Source of the DNA: Clostridium sp.
GTDB lineage: Bacteria; Bacillota_A; Clostridia; Lachnospirales; Lachnospiraceae
Direction of reading: 5' to 3'
DNA length: 64,000 nt
Assembly (NCBI GenBank): GCA_023666975.1
Contig: JAMPAW010000004.1
Coordinates: forward strand, 27,345 to 91,344
Position 1 is the first letter of the stretch. Every line of letters starts with the position of its first letter. The position numbers were made by a program, and so were the translations under genes. Positions 7,455 to 16,112 of this stretch are shown piece after piece. The notes under the pieces were generated by a model. The model was not told the origin of the DNA and did no database searches. It saw only the letters and a program-made list of their open reading frames with translations.

Positions 7455-8812
7455 CACAGCACCGCCTTGACCGCGTCTATCAGGGAACGCTGTGTGCTGT
7501 CTTTCTCCGATAACGCTTTCATGATCCGCTCGTCAATCGTGCCTTTTGCGATGATATGCTGAACCACCACGGTTTTGGAATTTTGTCCCTGCCGCCACAG
7601 GCGGGCGTTGGTCTGCTGGTACAGCTCCAGCGACCAGGTCAGCCCGAACCAAACGATGGCGCTGCCGCCGTTTTGGAGGTTCAGCCCATGTCCGGCAGAT
7701 GCAGGATGGATAAGCGCTACGGGTAGCTCTCCGTCATTCCATCTGCGGATGCTCTCGGATGTGTTCAGCAGGGAGAAGGGGGTATGCAGCTTTTCCAGCC
7801 GCTCGGTGATCCTCGTCAGGTCATGCCGGAACCAGTACGCCACTAAAAGCGGTTTGCCGTTCTGCGCTTCGATGATGTCCTCCAAAGCGTCCAGTTTTTG
7901 GTCGTGGATTTTGATAATGCTCTCATCATCCGCATACGCCGCGCCGTTCGCCATCTGGGACAGCTTGCCGGAAAGGGCAGCGGCGTTTGCGGCTGTTATC
8001 TCGCCGTCCGGCAGGGAAAGCACCAGTTCGGCTTTCATTTTCTCGTACCGTTTCCGCTCCGTGTCGGAGAGACACACCGCATATTCGCTGGATATAAGCT
8101 CCGGCATCTTCAAATGGTCGGCGGCTTTCATGGAAATAGTGATGTCGGAGATTTTGCCGTATATCGCTTTCTCTGCTCCCGGCAGAGACTTGTAGGAGAA
8201 AACCACCTGCCCGTTCCGCTTGTCCGGCAGGAAGTAGCTCGTGCGGTACTGTCCGATAAATCTGCCCAGCCGCTCGCCCATGTCCAGCAGGCGGAACTCT
8301 GCCCATAAATCCATCAGACCGTTGCTGCTGGGCGTTCCCGTCAGCCCCACGATGCGCTTAATCTTCGGACGGATTTTCAGTAGGGATTTGAACCGCTTTG
8401 TCTGGTGGCTCTTAAAGCTGGAAAGCTCGTCAACCACCACCATGTCAAAATCAAACGGGACGCCGCTTTCCTCGATCAGCCACTGCACATTTTCGCGGTT
8501 GATGATGTAGATGTCGGCCTGCTTTTGAAGTGCCGTTTTCCGTTCGGATACCGTGCCGACTGCCGCAGAATACCGAAGCCCTTTCAGATGCTCCCATTTT
8601 TCAATTTCCGCAGGCCATGTATCCCGTGCTACCCGCAAAGGTGCGATAACCAGCACCCTGCGGATTTCAAAGCTGTCAAACAGCAGGTCGTTCAGCGCCG
8701 TCAGCGTGATGACCGTCTTGCCAAGTCCCATATCAAGGAGGACAGCGGAAATCTTATGCCCTTCGATGTAATCGATGGCGTATTTCTGGTAATCGTGCGG
8801 TATAAACTTCAT
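7454..8812 (-). CDS. SNF2-like DEAD/DEAH-box helicase
   Basis: The 452-residue superfamily 2 ATPase has Walker A DMGLGKTV near residue 28 and a Walker B variant VVVDELSSF near 128. It also has GLTGTPSSNG (motif III) near 155 and the C-terminal motifs HPASAGHGLNLQ and QQTNARLWRQGQ. Phage members take part in replication or recombination. The start ATG overlaps the stop of the VRR-NUC gene. It sits inside the replication block. Confidence 0.9.
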   Translation of the reverse strand: MKFIPHDYQKYAIDYIEGHKISAVLLDMGLGKTVITLTALNDLLFDSFEIRRVLVIAPLRVARDTWPAEIEKWEHLKGLRYSAAVGTVSERKTALQKQADIYIINRENVQWLIEESGVPFDFDMVVVDELSSFKSHQTKRFKSLLKIRPKIKRIVGLTGTPSSNGLMDLWAEFRLLDMGERLGRFIGQYRTSYFLPDKRNGQVVFSYKSLPGAEKAIYGKISDITISMKAADHLKMPELISSEYAVCLSDTERKRYEKMKAELVLSLPDGEITAANAAALSGKLSQMANGAAYADDESIIKIHDQKLDALEDIIEAQNGKPLLVAYWFRHDLTRITERLEKLHTPFSLLNTSESIRRWNDGELPVALIHPASAGHGLNLQNGGSAIVWFGLTWSLELYQQTNARLWRQGQNSKTVVVQHIIAKGTIDERIMKALSEKDSTQRSLIDAVKAVL

Positions 8813-9117
8813 TCGGTATCACCTCCAATCTCCCTCAAAATTTCTTCAATTTGCCCTGCGTTATCCAAGACATACACCTTAAACCCAAGGCGGCGGAGCA
8901 GCCCATGCCTTGTCTCCTGCAATGGTCTTGGTTTTCTGCCCGGTGCTTTCACTTCGGCAAATCCGAGTCTGCCGCCGGGAAGGAGGATGATGCGGTCGGG
9001 CATTCCGTCAAATCCCGGTGACACGAACTTCGGGCAGATGCCGCCGCACCGCTTGACCGCCAGCACTAATTTCTGTTCAATCTGCTTTTCCCTCATACAG
9101 CCTCCACAATTCTTCAT
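8809..9117 (-). CDS. VRR-NUC domain nuclease
   Basis: The 102-residue protein has the PD-(D/E)XK pattern of VRR-NUC: GFDGMPDRIILLPGGRLGFA followed by EVKAPG, then PLQ near residue 62. Stand-alone VRR-NUC proteins in phages are structure-specific nucleases, usually beside an SNF2-like helicase as here. AAGGAGG is seven bases before the ATG at 9117. A second ATG at 9096 (MREKQIEQK) also has GGAGG upstream and would match the usual family start. Confidence 0.88.
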   Translation of the reverse strand: MKNCGGCMREKQIEQKLVLAVKRCGGICPKFVSPGFDGMPDRIILLPGGRLGFAEVKAPGRKPRPLQETRHGLLRRLGFKVYVLDNAGQIEEILREIGGDTE

Positions 9118-9400
9118 GCGACATCCTCCTTGTCATTCCAGATTGCTTATCACATCTCCTGTCACGCTGTAAATGCCCTAAATCAGCGGCTTTCCCCTGT
9201 TTGCGGTGACAACGTGACGGAAAAATCCCTTACGCGCGAAATGCGTGTGCCTTATGTGTGCTATCCTTTATATTTCTATATTTTTTCTTATATATAGAAA
9301 TCCTGTCACAGTTGTCGCAGACTGTCCGCAAAGCCCACGGTATTGGGGCTTTGCGGATTTGACAGGTGCCGCGACAATCCCATGACATGACAAGCCCTGC
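9118..9400. other. Candidate phage replication origin (non-coding)
   Basis: This gap between the VapE and VRR-NUC genes holds no convincing gene. It contains several copies of TGTCAC/GTGACA-type words (9160, 9206, 9214 as GTGACG, 9304, with related TGACA words near 9359 and 9373). It also has an AT-rich tract (about 9258-9300) and a perfect 12-bp inverted repeat with a 9-base loop (TCCGCAAAGCCC at 9325-9336, its complement at 9346-9357). Repeats, melting tract and hairpin beside a primase/helicase gene suggest an origin. This is inference only. Confidence 0.4.
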
Positions 9401-11719
9401 TCACTCACGCCGGTAAAGCCGCTGAAGCCCGTAAATCGGGATGCGCCTGCGCTGCTCCGGCTTGGTCCATCCTTCAATCTTTGTCATGATTGCCGCTATC
9501 GCATAAGAGTCGGCGGGTTTCAAATCCTCCTTCGGCTTACCGAAACACTCGCACCAGATTTCAATGTTGGACACCTGGTTCCTGCGGACCGTGCCTTTCG
9601 GCTGTGTGGGGTCATTCCTGTCGCGGACGAATTCCCTCCGCTGGTAAATGTCCATGCCGTCCCAGCTGTCTGGCAGGAGCATATCGAGGTACTCCCTCAC
9701 GATGCCCTCGCGCTCGTCCTGCTCCATCGCCGCCCGCTGTTCCTGTTTCGCATACTGCTCCAGATCTGCTTCAAGATACAGCTTTTCCCCCGCTTTGGCA
9801 TACAAGGCGGTCTCCGCCCATATCTGCCTGACATCCTCCAAAGCTAAATCCCAGGGCTTGCTTTTTCCCCTGCCGCTGACCTTGACATTCCAAAAACGGC
9901 GGTTGCCCGTGATGTCCCTCAGATAGCCGTTCTCGGAGTTGGTCGTGCCGAAAAAGACGCACTGTCTCGGATGCGGAGTTACCCGCCTTCCGAAAGAGGC
10001 GCGGTATTTATCATCCTGCCTGGAAACAAAGGCTTTTACCTTGTCGATGTCTGCCTTCTTCATCCCCGCAAGCTCACCGATTTCCATAATCCAGTATCCC
10101 TGCAGCTTTTCCGCCGCCGTCTTATCGTTCATGTCGGACAGGGAAAGGCTGTCGGAATACCAGTCCATGCCGAGTTTGGCAATAAGGGTACTCTTGCCGA
10201 TGCCCTGGTCTCCGTTCAGCACAAGCATCGTGTCGTATTTGATGCCGGGATGGTAAACCCGCATATATGCGGCACACAGCGTTTTCCTCGTAACCTGCCG
10301 CACATACTGGTTGTCCTCCGCGCCAAGATAGTCTATCAGCAGCGTGTCCAGACGCTCCTTGCCGTCCCAAGGCGGCAGGGATTCAAACATCTCGCGGATG
10401 GGATGGTAGGAACGGTCATCCGTCACCTTCTGCACGGCAATCTGGTAGTTCCTTGCGGAGAATGTGCCGTAGTTGGCATCCACATAGCAGATAAGCTGTG
10501 CGTCATCCGCATCCCTCCAGAACCTCGCAGGATGGTTCCAGGGCACCTCGCCTTTGATTTCCATGCCGTCCGCAAGCTGGTTGAACACAATGCCTTTCAG
10601 GTTCCCGTCATTTTCCATGATGAGGACGATGTTATGGAGACTGTTCAGGAGAAGGCCGCTCTTGTCGTATTCCAGCCCTTTCGTCCAGTCCTCAAATTCC
10701 CGTTTTGCATTCTCCTGCTTTTCCCGCAGGAGCTGTGCGCCGACACGCTCATCCTTCAGCATGAATTCCACCGCCGCCGAATAGGACTGCCTCTCGTCCA
10801 GATCACCGAACTTGTGGATGCGGACCAGGTCAAAGGCGTTGCAGAGCTTCCTGCCCGCAGGGTCAGTGGCATGGTGGCTGTATGCAAATTTGTCATCATA
10901 GACCACAACACCCGCCGAGCCCTCGCCGGGGATATAGTCATACCGGCCGGAGCCGTCATCGGCCGGCGCATACACATCCGAAAGATAAGCTGCCATGATT
11001 TCCTGCACCGTATAGGCGCGGCAGACCGCACCCACCACGCCGTCCTTTTCCAGCGGGTCCTTCTGCTTCTTTACAGTGCGTTCCACGACTTTGCTTTCCT
11101 TGGGAGTCGTGGGGAGCAGGGAGCAGTCCTGCCAGTTTGGATGCGCCGCAAGAACCGTGTCCGGATTCAGCCACTCACCATCAGTTTCCCCTGACAGGTA
11201 TTCCCCGTTTGACGGGCAGGTCGGCCAGTACATCAGCTGGTGCGGCGAAAACGAACAGGAATCCAGCATTTCCATAAAGCCGCTGTCCGCCGCATAGTAC
11301 CTCGCAACAGCGTTAAACTCGTCCGGCGTCATATCGCGGGTCACGGGAATGACCAGCCTTGCCCTCGGTGCATCCGGCAGATGGCTGTGGGTAGTGTAAT
11401 AGCAGCCTTTATTTTTCACCCTGCCGCCGATATCGTCCAAAAATTCCCTGCTGATGCTGTCCAGGTCGTAGACCAGCATGGAGCGGCATTCCACCTTGTC
11501 CGACTGTCTGCGGTTTCCCCGCAGATGTCCTGCCACAAATCCGCCCTTGTCCTTTATCCTGTCACGCTCAGATTTCGGCAGCTCCGGGTATTCCTCCGCC
11601 GTCTCGGAGGTACGCACCGGCGTTTTCAGCCTGTCACACAGATCCGCAAAGCGGATGGTCTTGTTCGACCAGAACTTCGCCTGCCTGGAATTTCCATAGG
11701 CAATTTTCAAATCGCGCAA
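9401..11719 (-). CDS. VapE-family phage replicative helicase/primase-like protein
   Basis: The 772-residue protein has an N-terminal primase-polymerase-like half (SMLVYDLDSIS near 85-95, PRARLVIPVTRD) and a C-terminal virulence-associated E P-loop domain. The P-loop domain has Walker A NGDQGIGKSTLIAKL near residue 505, LQGYWIMEIGELAG and FFGTTNSENGYLRD. VapE-type proteins act as the replication initiator or helicase in many Gram-positive phages. The start at 11719 lies one base after the stop of the DUF4406 gene. The candidate origin lies just downstream. Confidence 0.9.
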   Translation of the reverse strand: MRDLKIAYGNSRQAKFWSNKTIRFADLCDRLKTPVRTSETAEEYPELPKSERDRIKDKGGFVAGHLRGNRRQSDKVECRSMLVYDLDSISREFLDDIGGRVKNKGCYYTTHSHLPDAPRARLVIPVTRDMTPDEFNAVARYYAADSGFMEMLDSCSFSPHQLMYWPTCPSNGEYLSGETDGEWLNPDTVLAAHPNWQDCSLLPTTPKESKVVERTVKKQKDPLEKDGVVGAVCRAYTVQEIMAAYLSDVYAPADDGSGRYDYIPGEGSAGVVVYDDKFAYSHHATDPAGRKLCNAFDLVRIHKFGDLDERQSYSAAVEFMLKDERVGAQLLREKQENAKREFEDWTKGLEYDKSGLLLNSLHNIVLIMENDGNLKGIVFNQLADGMEIKGEVPWNHPARFWRDADDAQLICYVDANYGTFSARNYQIAVQKVTDDRSYHPIREMFESLPPWDGKERLDTLLIDYLGAEDNQYVRQVTRKTLCAAYMRVYHPGIKYDTMLVLNGDQGIGKSTLIAKLGMDWYSDSLSLSDMNDKTAAEKLQGYWIMEIGELAGMKKADIDKVKAFVSRQDDKYRASFGRRVTPHPRQCVFFGTTNSENGYLRDITGNRRFWNVKVSGRGKSKPWDLALEDVRQIWAETALYAKAGEKLYLEADLEQYAKQEQRAAMEQDEREGIVREYLDMLLPDSWDGMDIYQRREFVRDRNDPTQPKGTVRRNQVSNIEIWCECFGKPKEDLKPADSYAIAAIMTKIEGWTKPEQRRRIPIYGLQRLYRRE

Positions 11720-12148
11720 TTACAGCACCTCCCTCAAGTCCGTGTCAAAATAGCGTATCTTTTGGTTCCTCTTTTTCGCCAGCCCTATCTCGGACGCCAT
11801 CCCCTTGGAGATAACCGAACCGAACACCCACACCTCATGGCACTTGCCCATCAGCACAAAATCCATGAACATCGCCGTGTCCCGCTCCGCAGGGTCATGG
11901 TCATTCATGAACTGCGGGAAGAACAGATGCGGAGCAATCGGGATATACCCGCTTTCCACCGCAAAACGGCAGTATTTCCTTGCGTTCTTCTCATTTGCGG
12001 GCACATTGCCTCGATACGGGGAACAGATATAGGCGAGGGGACGGAAGGACTGCTTTGCAGCCCTCCGCTCCTCCGCGCTGATTTTCTCCACGGCATCCGC
12101 CGCAGTCGGATTGGGATAACCTTCCGCATTCTTCTTACTTGTCTCCAT
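11720..12148 (-). CDS. DUF4406-type nucleoside deoxyribosyltransferase-like protein
   Basis: In this 142-residue protein, residues 38-140 look like the DUF4406 / nucleoside 2-deoxyribosyltransferase fold: LAYICSPYRG, the ENARKYCRFAVESGYIPIAP strand, and HEVWVFGSVISKGMASEI. Family members are believed to act on nucleotides or base-sugar bonds, but this type is not characterised. It overlaps the upstream zinc-ribbon gene by 14 bases and the VapE gene follows at once. Confidence 0.75.
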   Translation of the reverse strand: METSKKNAEGYPNPTAADAVEKISAEERRAAKQSFRPLAYICSPYRGNVPANEKNARKYCRFAVESGYIPIAPHLFFPQFMNDHDPAERDTAMFMDFVLMGKCHEVWVFGSVISKGMASEIGLAKKRNQKIRYFDTDLREVL

Positions 12149-12356
12149 GAGCGCCGCCTCCGTAGTTCATCTTCCTGCTGCACTCATCACAGAACACCGC
12201 CGTGCCGTACAAGTCGGAATCCTCATCCTGCAGGACTTCATCCAGGAATACCCTCGTCTCCCCGCCGCACTTCGGGCAGCGGCAGAACACGTTCTCATCG
12301 GTGATGTCAATTTTGATTTCGGCGTTCTCACCGACTTTTTCCTTCACATAAAACAT
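12135..12356 (-). CDS. Small zinc-ribbon protein
   Basis: The 73-residue protein has two CxxC pairs: CRCPKCGG near residue 27 and FCDECSRK near 55. They could bind one zinc ion. No catalytic domain is visible. It may be a nucleic-acid binding accessory of the replication module. It is coupled by overlap to the DUF4406 gene downstream and lies two bases after the Rha gene. Confidence 0.6.
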   Translation of the reverse strand: MFYVKEKVGENAEIKIDITDENVFCRCPKCGGETRVFLDEVLQDEDSDLYGTAVFCDECSRKMNYGGGAHGDK

Positions 12357-12358
12357 AA

Positions 12359-13012
12359 TCAGACCTCCCCCTGCATTTTCGATTTATACCATTCCAGATA
12401 ACGCTTCCGCTGTTCATACTCCGGCACCGCCACCAAAAGCCCGACATCCACCTTCTGCAAAATGTCCAACATCTTAATCTGCTCTTCCGTCAGATAAGGA
12501 CGGATGGATTTGGTTTCCTTGGGGAGGTTGTTCGCAGCCTTGAACTGCTTTGCAGACATCCCCAGCACAATGCGGTTGAGCATATCGCACTCATTGGAAA
12601 AGTGGTACGGTTTGGGATTTTCATGGAGCAGCTTGATGTTTTCGGTCAGCAGGGGAAACTCCTGCCTTGCCGACACCAGCGTTTTGATGAAGTCCTCCAT
12701 CTCGTTGAAGCGGCGGATATACAATTCCTTGAACTGCGCCGCCTTTTTGCCGCGATAGCCCATTGCCAGATAAACGAATCCGTCTCTTGTCATGCAGTAA
12801 CTTGGCTGTCTCTTTCCCTGCGTATTGCGATAGGAGGACTCCACAAAATTGTGGAGTCGGAAATCCTCCGAGCAGTCAAGTTCCCGGATATCCCGGAGTA
12901 CGGCGTCATGCCGCTTATCGAATGCCTGCGCCACAAACAGGCTGTCCACTCTTGCAACATCATGGGCATCGGCGAATACACCGTATTCGTCCTTTGGTAT
13001 CAGTTCCTTCAT
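12359..13012 (-). CDS. Rha-family phage regulatory protein
   Basis: The 217-residue protein has an N-terminal pRha domain, with VAQAFDKRHDAVLRDIREL at about residues 25-45 and PSYCMTRDGFVYLAMGYRG near 70-90. The C-terminal half is separate and unidentified. Rha proteins modulate phage development depending on host factors. The ATG at 13012 (MKELIPKD) has AAAGGCGG upstream. A longer open frame from 13105 has no ribosome site and runs over a conserved non-coding repeat (13066-13098). A perfect palindrome lies about 115 bases upstream. Confidence 0.8.
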   Translation of the reverse strand: MKELIPKDEYGVFADAHDVARVDSLFVAQAFDKRHDAVLRDIRELDCSEDFRLHNFVESSYRNTQGKRQPSYCMTRDGFVYLAMGYRGKKAAQFKELYIRRFNEMEDFIKTLVSARQEFPLLTENIKLLHENPKPYHFSNECDMLNRIVLGMSAKQFKAANNLPKETKSIRPYLTEEQIKMLDILQKVDVGLLVAVPEYEQRKRYLEWYKSKMQGEV

Positions 13013-13065
13013 TCTAAAGAACCGCCTTTCATTTAATAGTAAGGCGAGCAGTTTGCCTCCTGCGT

Positions 13066-13098
13066 CTATAGGCAAAGGAAAACTGTCAAATCCGAAGT
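13066..13098 (-). repeat. 33-bp dispersed repeat, copy 1
   Basis: It matches 17840-17872 at 30 of 33 positions. It includes CTATAGGCAAAGGAAA and CAAATCCGAAGT. Both copies lie in gaps between leftward phage genes, each just downstream of an operator- or stop-proximal position. Confidence 0.6.
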
Positions 13099-13128
13099 AG
13101 CGCAAAAAACTTTTTTACTGCTTTAAAA

Positions 13129-13151
13129 TTACATTGGATAATCCAATGTAA
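13129..13151. promoter_or_regulatory. Perfect 23-base palindromic operator candidate
   Basis: TTACATTGGAT, one central base, then its exact complement. It lies in the gap before the Rha gene. A dyad with 11-base arms and one central base is typical of a dimeric repressor site. It is not followed by a T-run, so it is unlikely to be a terminator. Confidence 0.5.
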
Positions 13152-13197
13152 AAAACAGGCATCCGTTCTCCAAGAAGGAGAGCCGATGCCCGTTCCA

Positions 13198-13524
13198 TCA
13201 TTTTGCCGCTGAGGTTATCATCCCGATGTTCCGCTCCATTCGTTTCCGCAAAACCTCCGTCTTATTAAACTGCACCTTTAGGTGACGAAATTCAGACGAA
13301 TCTTCCGATAAATCCGCCATTTTTTGTTTGTAGGTCTTACAAAGAGCCGTATAGCTCTCTGCCATTTCCCGCAGGGAAGAGACCAGATTCGCCCTTGCCT
13401 CATCGGAGCAGTGCTCATTGATAAGCCGTGCGATTTTCCGCATTTTCTGTATAGGGCAGGGAAAGAACCTCTTTACAATCAGCTCCATGTATCCCGTTCC
13501 ATATTCAATCCGCAGCGTTTCCAT
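13198..13524 (-). CDS. Phage protein of unknown function, helical
   Basis: The 108-residue protein starts METLRIEYGTGYMELIVKRF and is mostly helical, with a charged coiled-coil-like second half (about residues 40-95). The family is not recognised. It lies 12 bases after the DNA polymerase gene in the same direction and probably shares its transcript. Confidence 0.55.
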   Translation of the reverse strand: METLRIEYGTGYMELIVKRFFPCPIQKMRKIARLINEHCSDEARANLVSSLREMAESYTALCKTYKQKMADLSEDSSEFRHLKVQFNKTEVLRKRMERNIGMITSAAK

Positions 13525-13535
13525 CTAACCACCGC

Positions 13536-15464
13536 CTAATCTTTTTTATAGAATGTCGTTTCGTAACCGTCTGCCCGCAGCAGCAAGCCTTTCGCCCAGG
13601 GCGGCGTCCTGCCCATTTGTTCGCACACAGCCGATACCGACATCCTCTTGTCTGCTTCAATGATAATCTCATCGTGGATGTGCGCAACGATAGAGCAGCA
13701 TGAGAGCGCCCGCATGGCATAACACAAAATATCCCTCGAAATTGCCTGGACGATGTTTTCCACGAATTTCGGGCCGTAACTTTCCAGCCGCTCCCACTTC
13801 TTCGTGCCGCCCACGCCCATGTATGTCACCGACTCGCCGCCGAAACGGTTCTCGCCAATGCGCGGCTTCACATACGCCAGCTTCCTGCCGGACGGCAGCC
13901 TGATGAACATCATGCCGCTCTGGTAATCGAATCCCAGACCGTATGCGCCGGTCGGCCTGCGTTCCTTCACGCATTCCTTCACGGCACGGTCGATGTCCCA
14001 CCAGAGACGGACAATGGCGGGGTTGGCACTGCGCCACGCATCCACCAGCGGTTTCAGTTCATCTTCCTTCATCCCCGCCTCGACTGCGCCCATCGCCTTC
14101 AGTGCGCCGACCGATCCGCCATATCCACAGGACAATTCGCATTGTTTCCCTTTCTGCCGCAGTTCGCCGTTCTCGCCATGCTTAACTACATTGCAGTGGA
14201 ACATTCTGGACGCAGTGGCGCAGTAGATATCGCCGCCCTCGGCGAACACGTCCATGCGCCATTTCTCACCGGCAAGCCACGACAGCACACGGGCTTCTAT
14301 GGCGGAGAAGTCCGCCACAATAAATTTCCTGCCGCCCTGTGGTACGAAAGCCGTGCGGATAAGCTGCGACAGCGTGTCCGGCACATCTTCGTAGAGCAGC
14401 TTCAGGGCATCATAATCACCATTTTTCACAAGCGCACGTGCCTGTTCCAAATCAGGAATATGGTTCTGCGGCAGATTTTGCAGCTGCACCAGCCGCCCGC
14501 TGAATCGCCCGGTACGGTTGGCACCGTAAAACTGAAACATTCCATGCACACGGGCATCGGCACAGACAGCATTTTCCATAGCTGTATATTTTTTTACCGA
14601 GGACTTCGCCAGCTGCTGGCGGAGCATCAGAACTTCCGCTAATTTCGGCGGAGCGGTTTTCAAAAGTTCCCTGACTTCCTTTTTCCCAAGGGAATCCGTC
14701 TCCAAGCCGTTCTCCGCAAGCCACTGCTTCATCTGTGCTACCGAGTTTGGATTTTCAAGCTCCGTCAGTTCCTTCATTGCCGCCGACAGCTCTGTTTTGG
14801 ATCGTTCGTCCATAGCGATAGCCTGACGCACCATTTCCATATCCACACCAATGCCGCGGTCATTTACCTCTTGGTCGAGACGGTACTCTTCCCATACGAA
14901 ATCCGGCACGGGGAATTTAGAAAGACGCTGCTGTATCTGCATTTCCGTTTCTACATCACGGAGATTGTATGCCTTAAACCGTTCCCACTTTTCCCTGTCA
15001 TGCTCCGGAAGATTTCGTGTCCGACTGCCATTTGATTTGGCAGCCTTGCAGGGAACGCAAAAGTATCTGATTAGGTCTTTGCCCTCCGCCAGCTTCTGCT
15101 TTTCCAATCCAAGAGCAGCGCCGACCTCTGCAAGTGAGAGGGGAAGCCCAAGATAAGCCGCCCAGACCATGGAGCATTTCCATGATTCCGGTTCTAACCA
15201 TTCGCCGAGATAGCGTGACAGCGAAACACGCTCGAAATTTGCATTATATGCCCATTTGGTTACAGTTTCATCTGTAAGCGCCGCCAATATTTCCGAGGGG
15301 ATTTTCTCGCCGCAGGCAAGGTCAACAACTTTGACATCGCCGCCATCCACCGCATATCCGAACAGGAGAACTTCAAAATCCGGACTCTCCGTATAACGGT
15401 AAACGCCGCATTTTGCAAGGTCAACAGGCGAAAATGTCTCTATGTCAATACTGATAGACTTCAA
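13536..15464 (-). CDS. Phage DNA polymerase, family A (with 3'-5' exonuclease domain)
   Basis: The polymerase of about 642 residues has an N-terminal exonuclease motif SIDIETFSP and WAYNANFERVSL. Palm motifs are A (IVADFSAIEARVLSWLAG), B (QKGKQCELSCGYGGS) and C (AHIHDEIIIEA). It replicates the phage genome. The most likely start is the TTG at 15464 (MKSISIDIET), with GGAAAGGATGG upstream. An ATG at 15503 would add 13 residues encoded across a hairpin and has no ribosome site. The upstream gap holds a terminator-like stem. Confidence 0.92.
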   Translation of the reverse strand: MKSISIDIETFSPVDLAKCGVYRYTESPDFEVLLFGYAVDGGDVKVVDLACGEKIPSEILAALTDETVTKWAYNANFERVSLSRYLGEWLEPESWKCSMVWAAYLGLPLSLAEVGAALGLEKQKLAEGKDLIRYFCVPCKAAKSNGSRTRNLPEHDREKWERFKAYNLRDVETEMQIQQRLSKFPVPDFVWEEYRLDQEVNDRGIGVDMEMVRQAIAMDERSKTELSAAMKELTELENPNSVAQMKQWLAENGLETDSLGKKEVRELLKTAPPKLAEVLMLRQQLAKSSVKKYTAMENAVCADARVHGMFQFYGANRTGRFSGRLVQLQNLPQNHIPDLEQARALVKNGDYDALKLLYEDVPDTLSQLIRTAFVPQGGRKFIVADFSAIEARVLSWLAGEKWRMDVFAEGGDIYCATASRMFHCNVVKHGENGELRQKGKQCELSCGYGGSVGALKAMGAVEAGMKEDELKPLVDAWRSANPAIVRLWWDIDRAVKECVKERRPTGAYGLGFDYQSGMMFIRLPSGRKLAYVKPRIGENRFGGESVTYMGVGGTKKWERLESYGPKFVENIVQAISRDILCYAMRALSCCSIVAHIHDEIIIEADKRMSVSAVCEQMGRTPPWAKGLLLRADGYETTFYKKD

Positions 15465-15490
15465 TTCATTACCATCCTTTCCGTGCAAAA

Positions 15491-15526
15491 GCGGCGGGAA
15501 CATCCGAATTTGGATTGTCCCGCCGC
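15491..15526 (-). terminator. GC-rich hairpin followed by TTTT
   Basis: On the minus strand a 9-bp stem (GCGGCGGGA pairing with TCCCGCCGC) is followed by TTTTG. It lies between the DUF2815 stop and the polymerase start. It may lower transcription between early genes, or act as an attenuation or antitermination point. Confidence 0.5.
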
Positions 15527-15548
15527 CCGCCGCCGTTATGTCATCTGT

Positions 15549-16112
15549 TTATGAGAGAAAATCATCATCGCCCTCATCCGCAAAATCGTCCTCGGCTCTG
15601 GACTTGCCTCCAAGCGGCTCGCCGTCGCGGATTTTCTGCAAATTATTCAGGCCGCAGGCGATGCCCCTGTTGCCATTGGTGTTGAACGCATAGAAGTTGA
15701 TGCTCGCCCTGCCGTATACACCGCTGTAAACCTCGCTCGTATCGATGATGGGCTGGCGGTCTGCATCTACGATGCCGGGAGCCGTAGAGCTGTTGGCATT
15801 AACAAAATACGCATTAGCGTATGCTTCATCATCCGGGCGCTCCAGATCGCCGTCACGGAGCGGCGTCTTCAGAGCGGAAAGGGCAGGGACGGTTTTGCCA
15901 TTGCCCTTTAGCTTGCTTTCGCCTTCTTCGTAGGCTGCCTGGATGGCCGCCTTGATTTTGCTGACCGTTGCCGTGTCCGATTTCGGAATGATGAGCGACA
16001 CGGAGAATTTCGGTGTGCCGCCGTTGATGGCCTTTGCCTGCCATACATTGGCATAGCTCCATCTGGTGTTGGGTCCTGTAATGACTTTTGTCGGGTTAGT
16101 GAAATTTGCCAT
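15549..16112 (-). CDS. DUF2815 protein, probable phage single-stranded DNA-binding protein
   Basis: The 187-residue protein has GPNTRWSYANVWQAK, KFSVSLIIPKSD, VYSGVYGRASINFYAF and an acidic tail (EDDFADEGDDDFLS). The acidic C-terminus and its place beside DNA polymerase and a DUF2800 nuclease fit a T7 gp2.5-like single-stranded DNA-binding protein, as proposed for DUF2815. No binding has been shown here. It begins right after the DUF2800 stop. Confidence 0.8.
   Translation of the reverse strand: MANFTNPTKVITGPNTRWSYANVWQAKAINGGTPKFSVSLIIPKSDTATVSKIKAAIQAAYEEGESKLKGNGKTVPALSALKTPLRDGDLERPDDEAYANAYFVNANSSTAPGIVDADRQPIIDTSEVYSGVYGRASINFYAFNTNGNRGIACGLNNLQKIRDGEPLGGKSRAEDDFADEGDDDFLS

Noticed and set aside
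13012..13105. Longer start for the Rha gene
   Set aside because: The upstream ATG has no ribosome site, and the extra codons are the 33-bp repeat that is clearly non-coding in its other copy.
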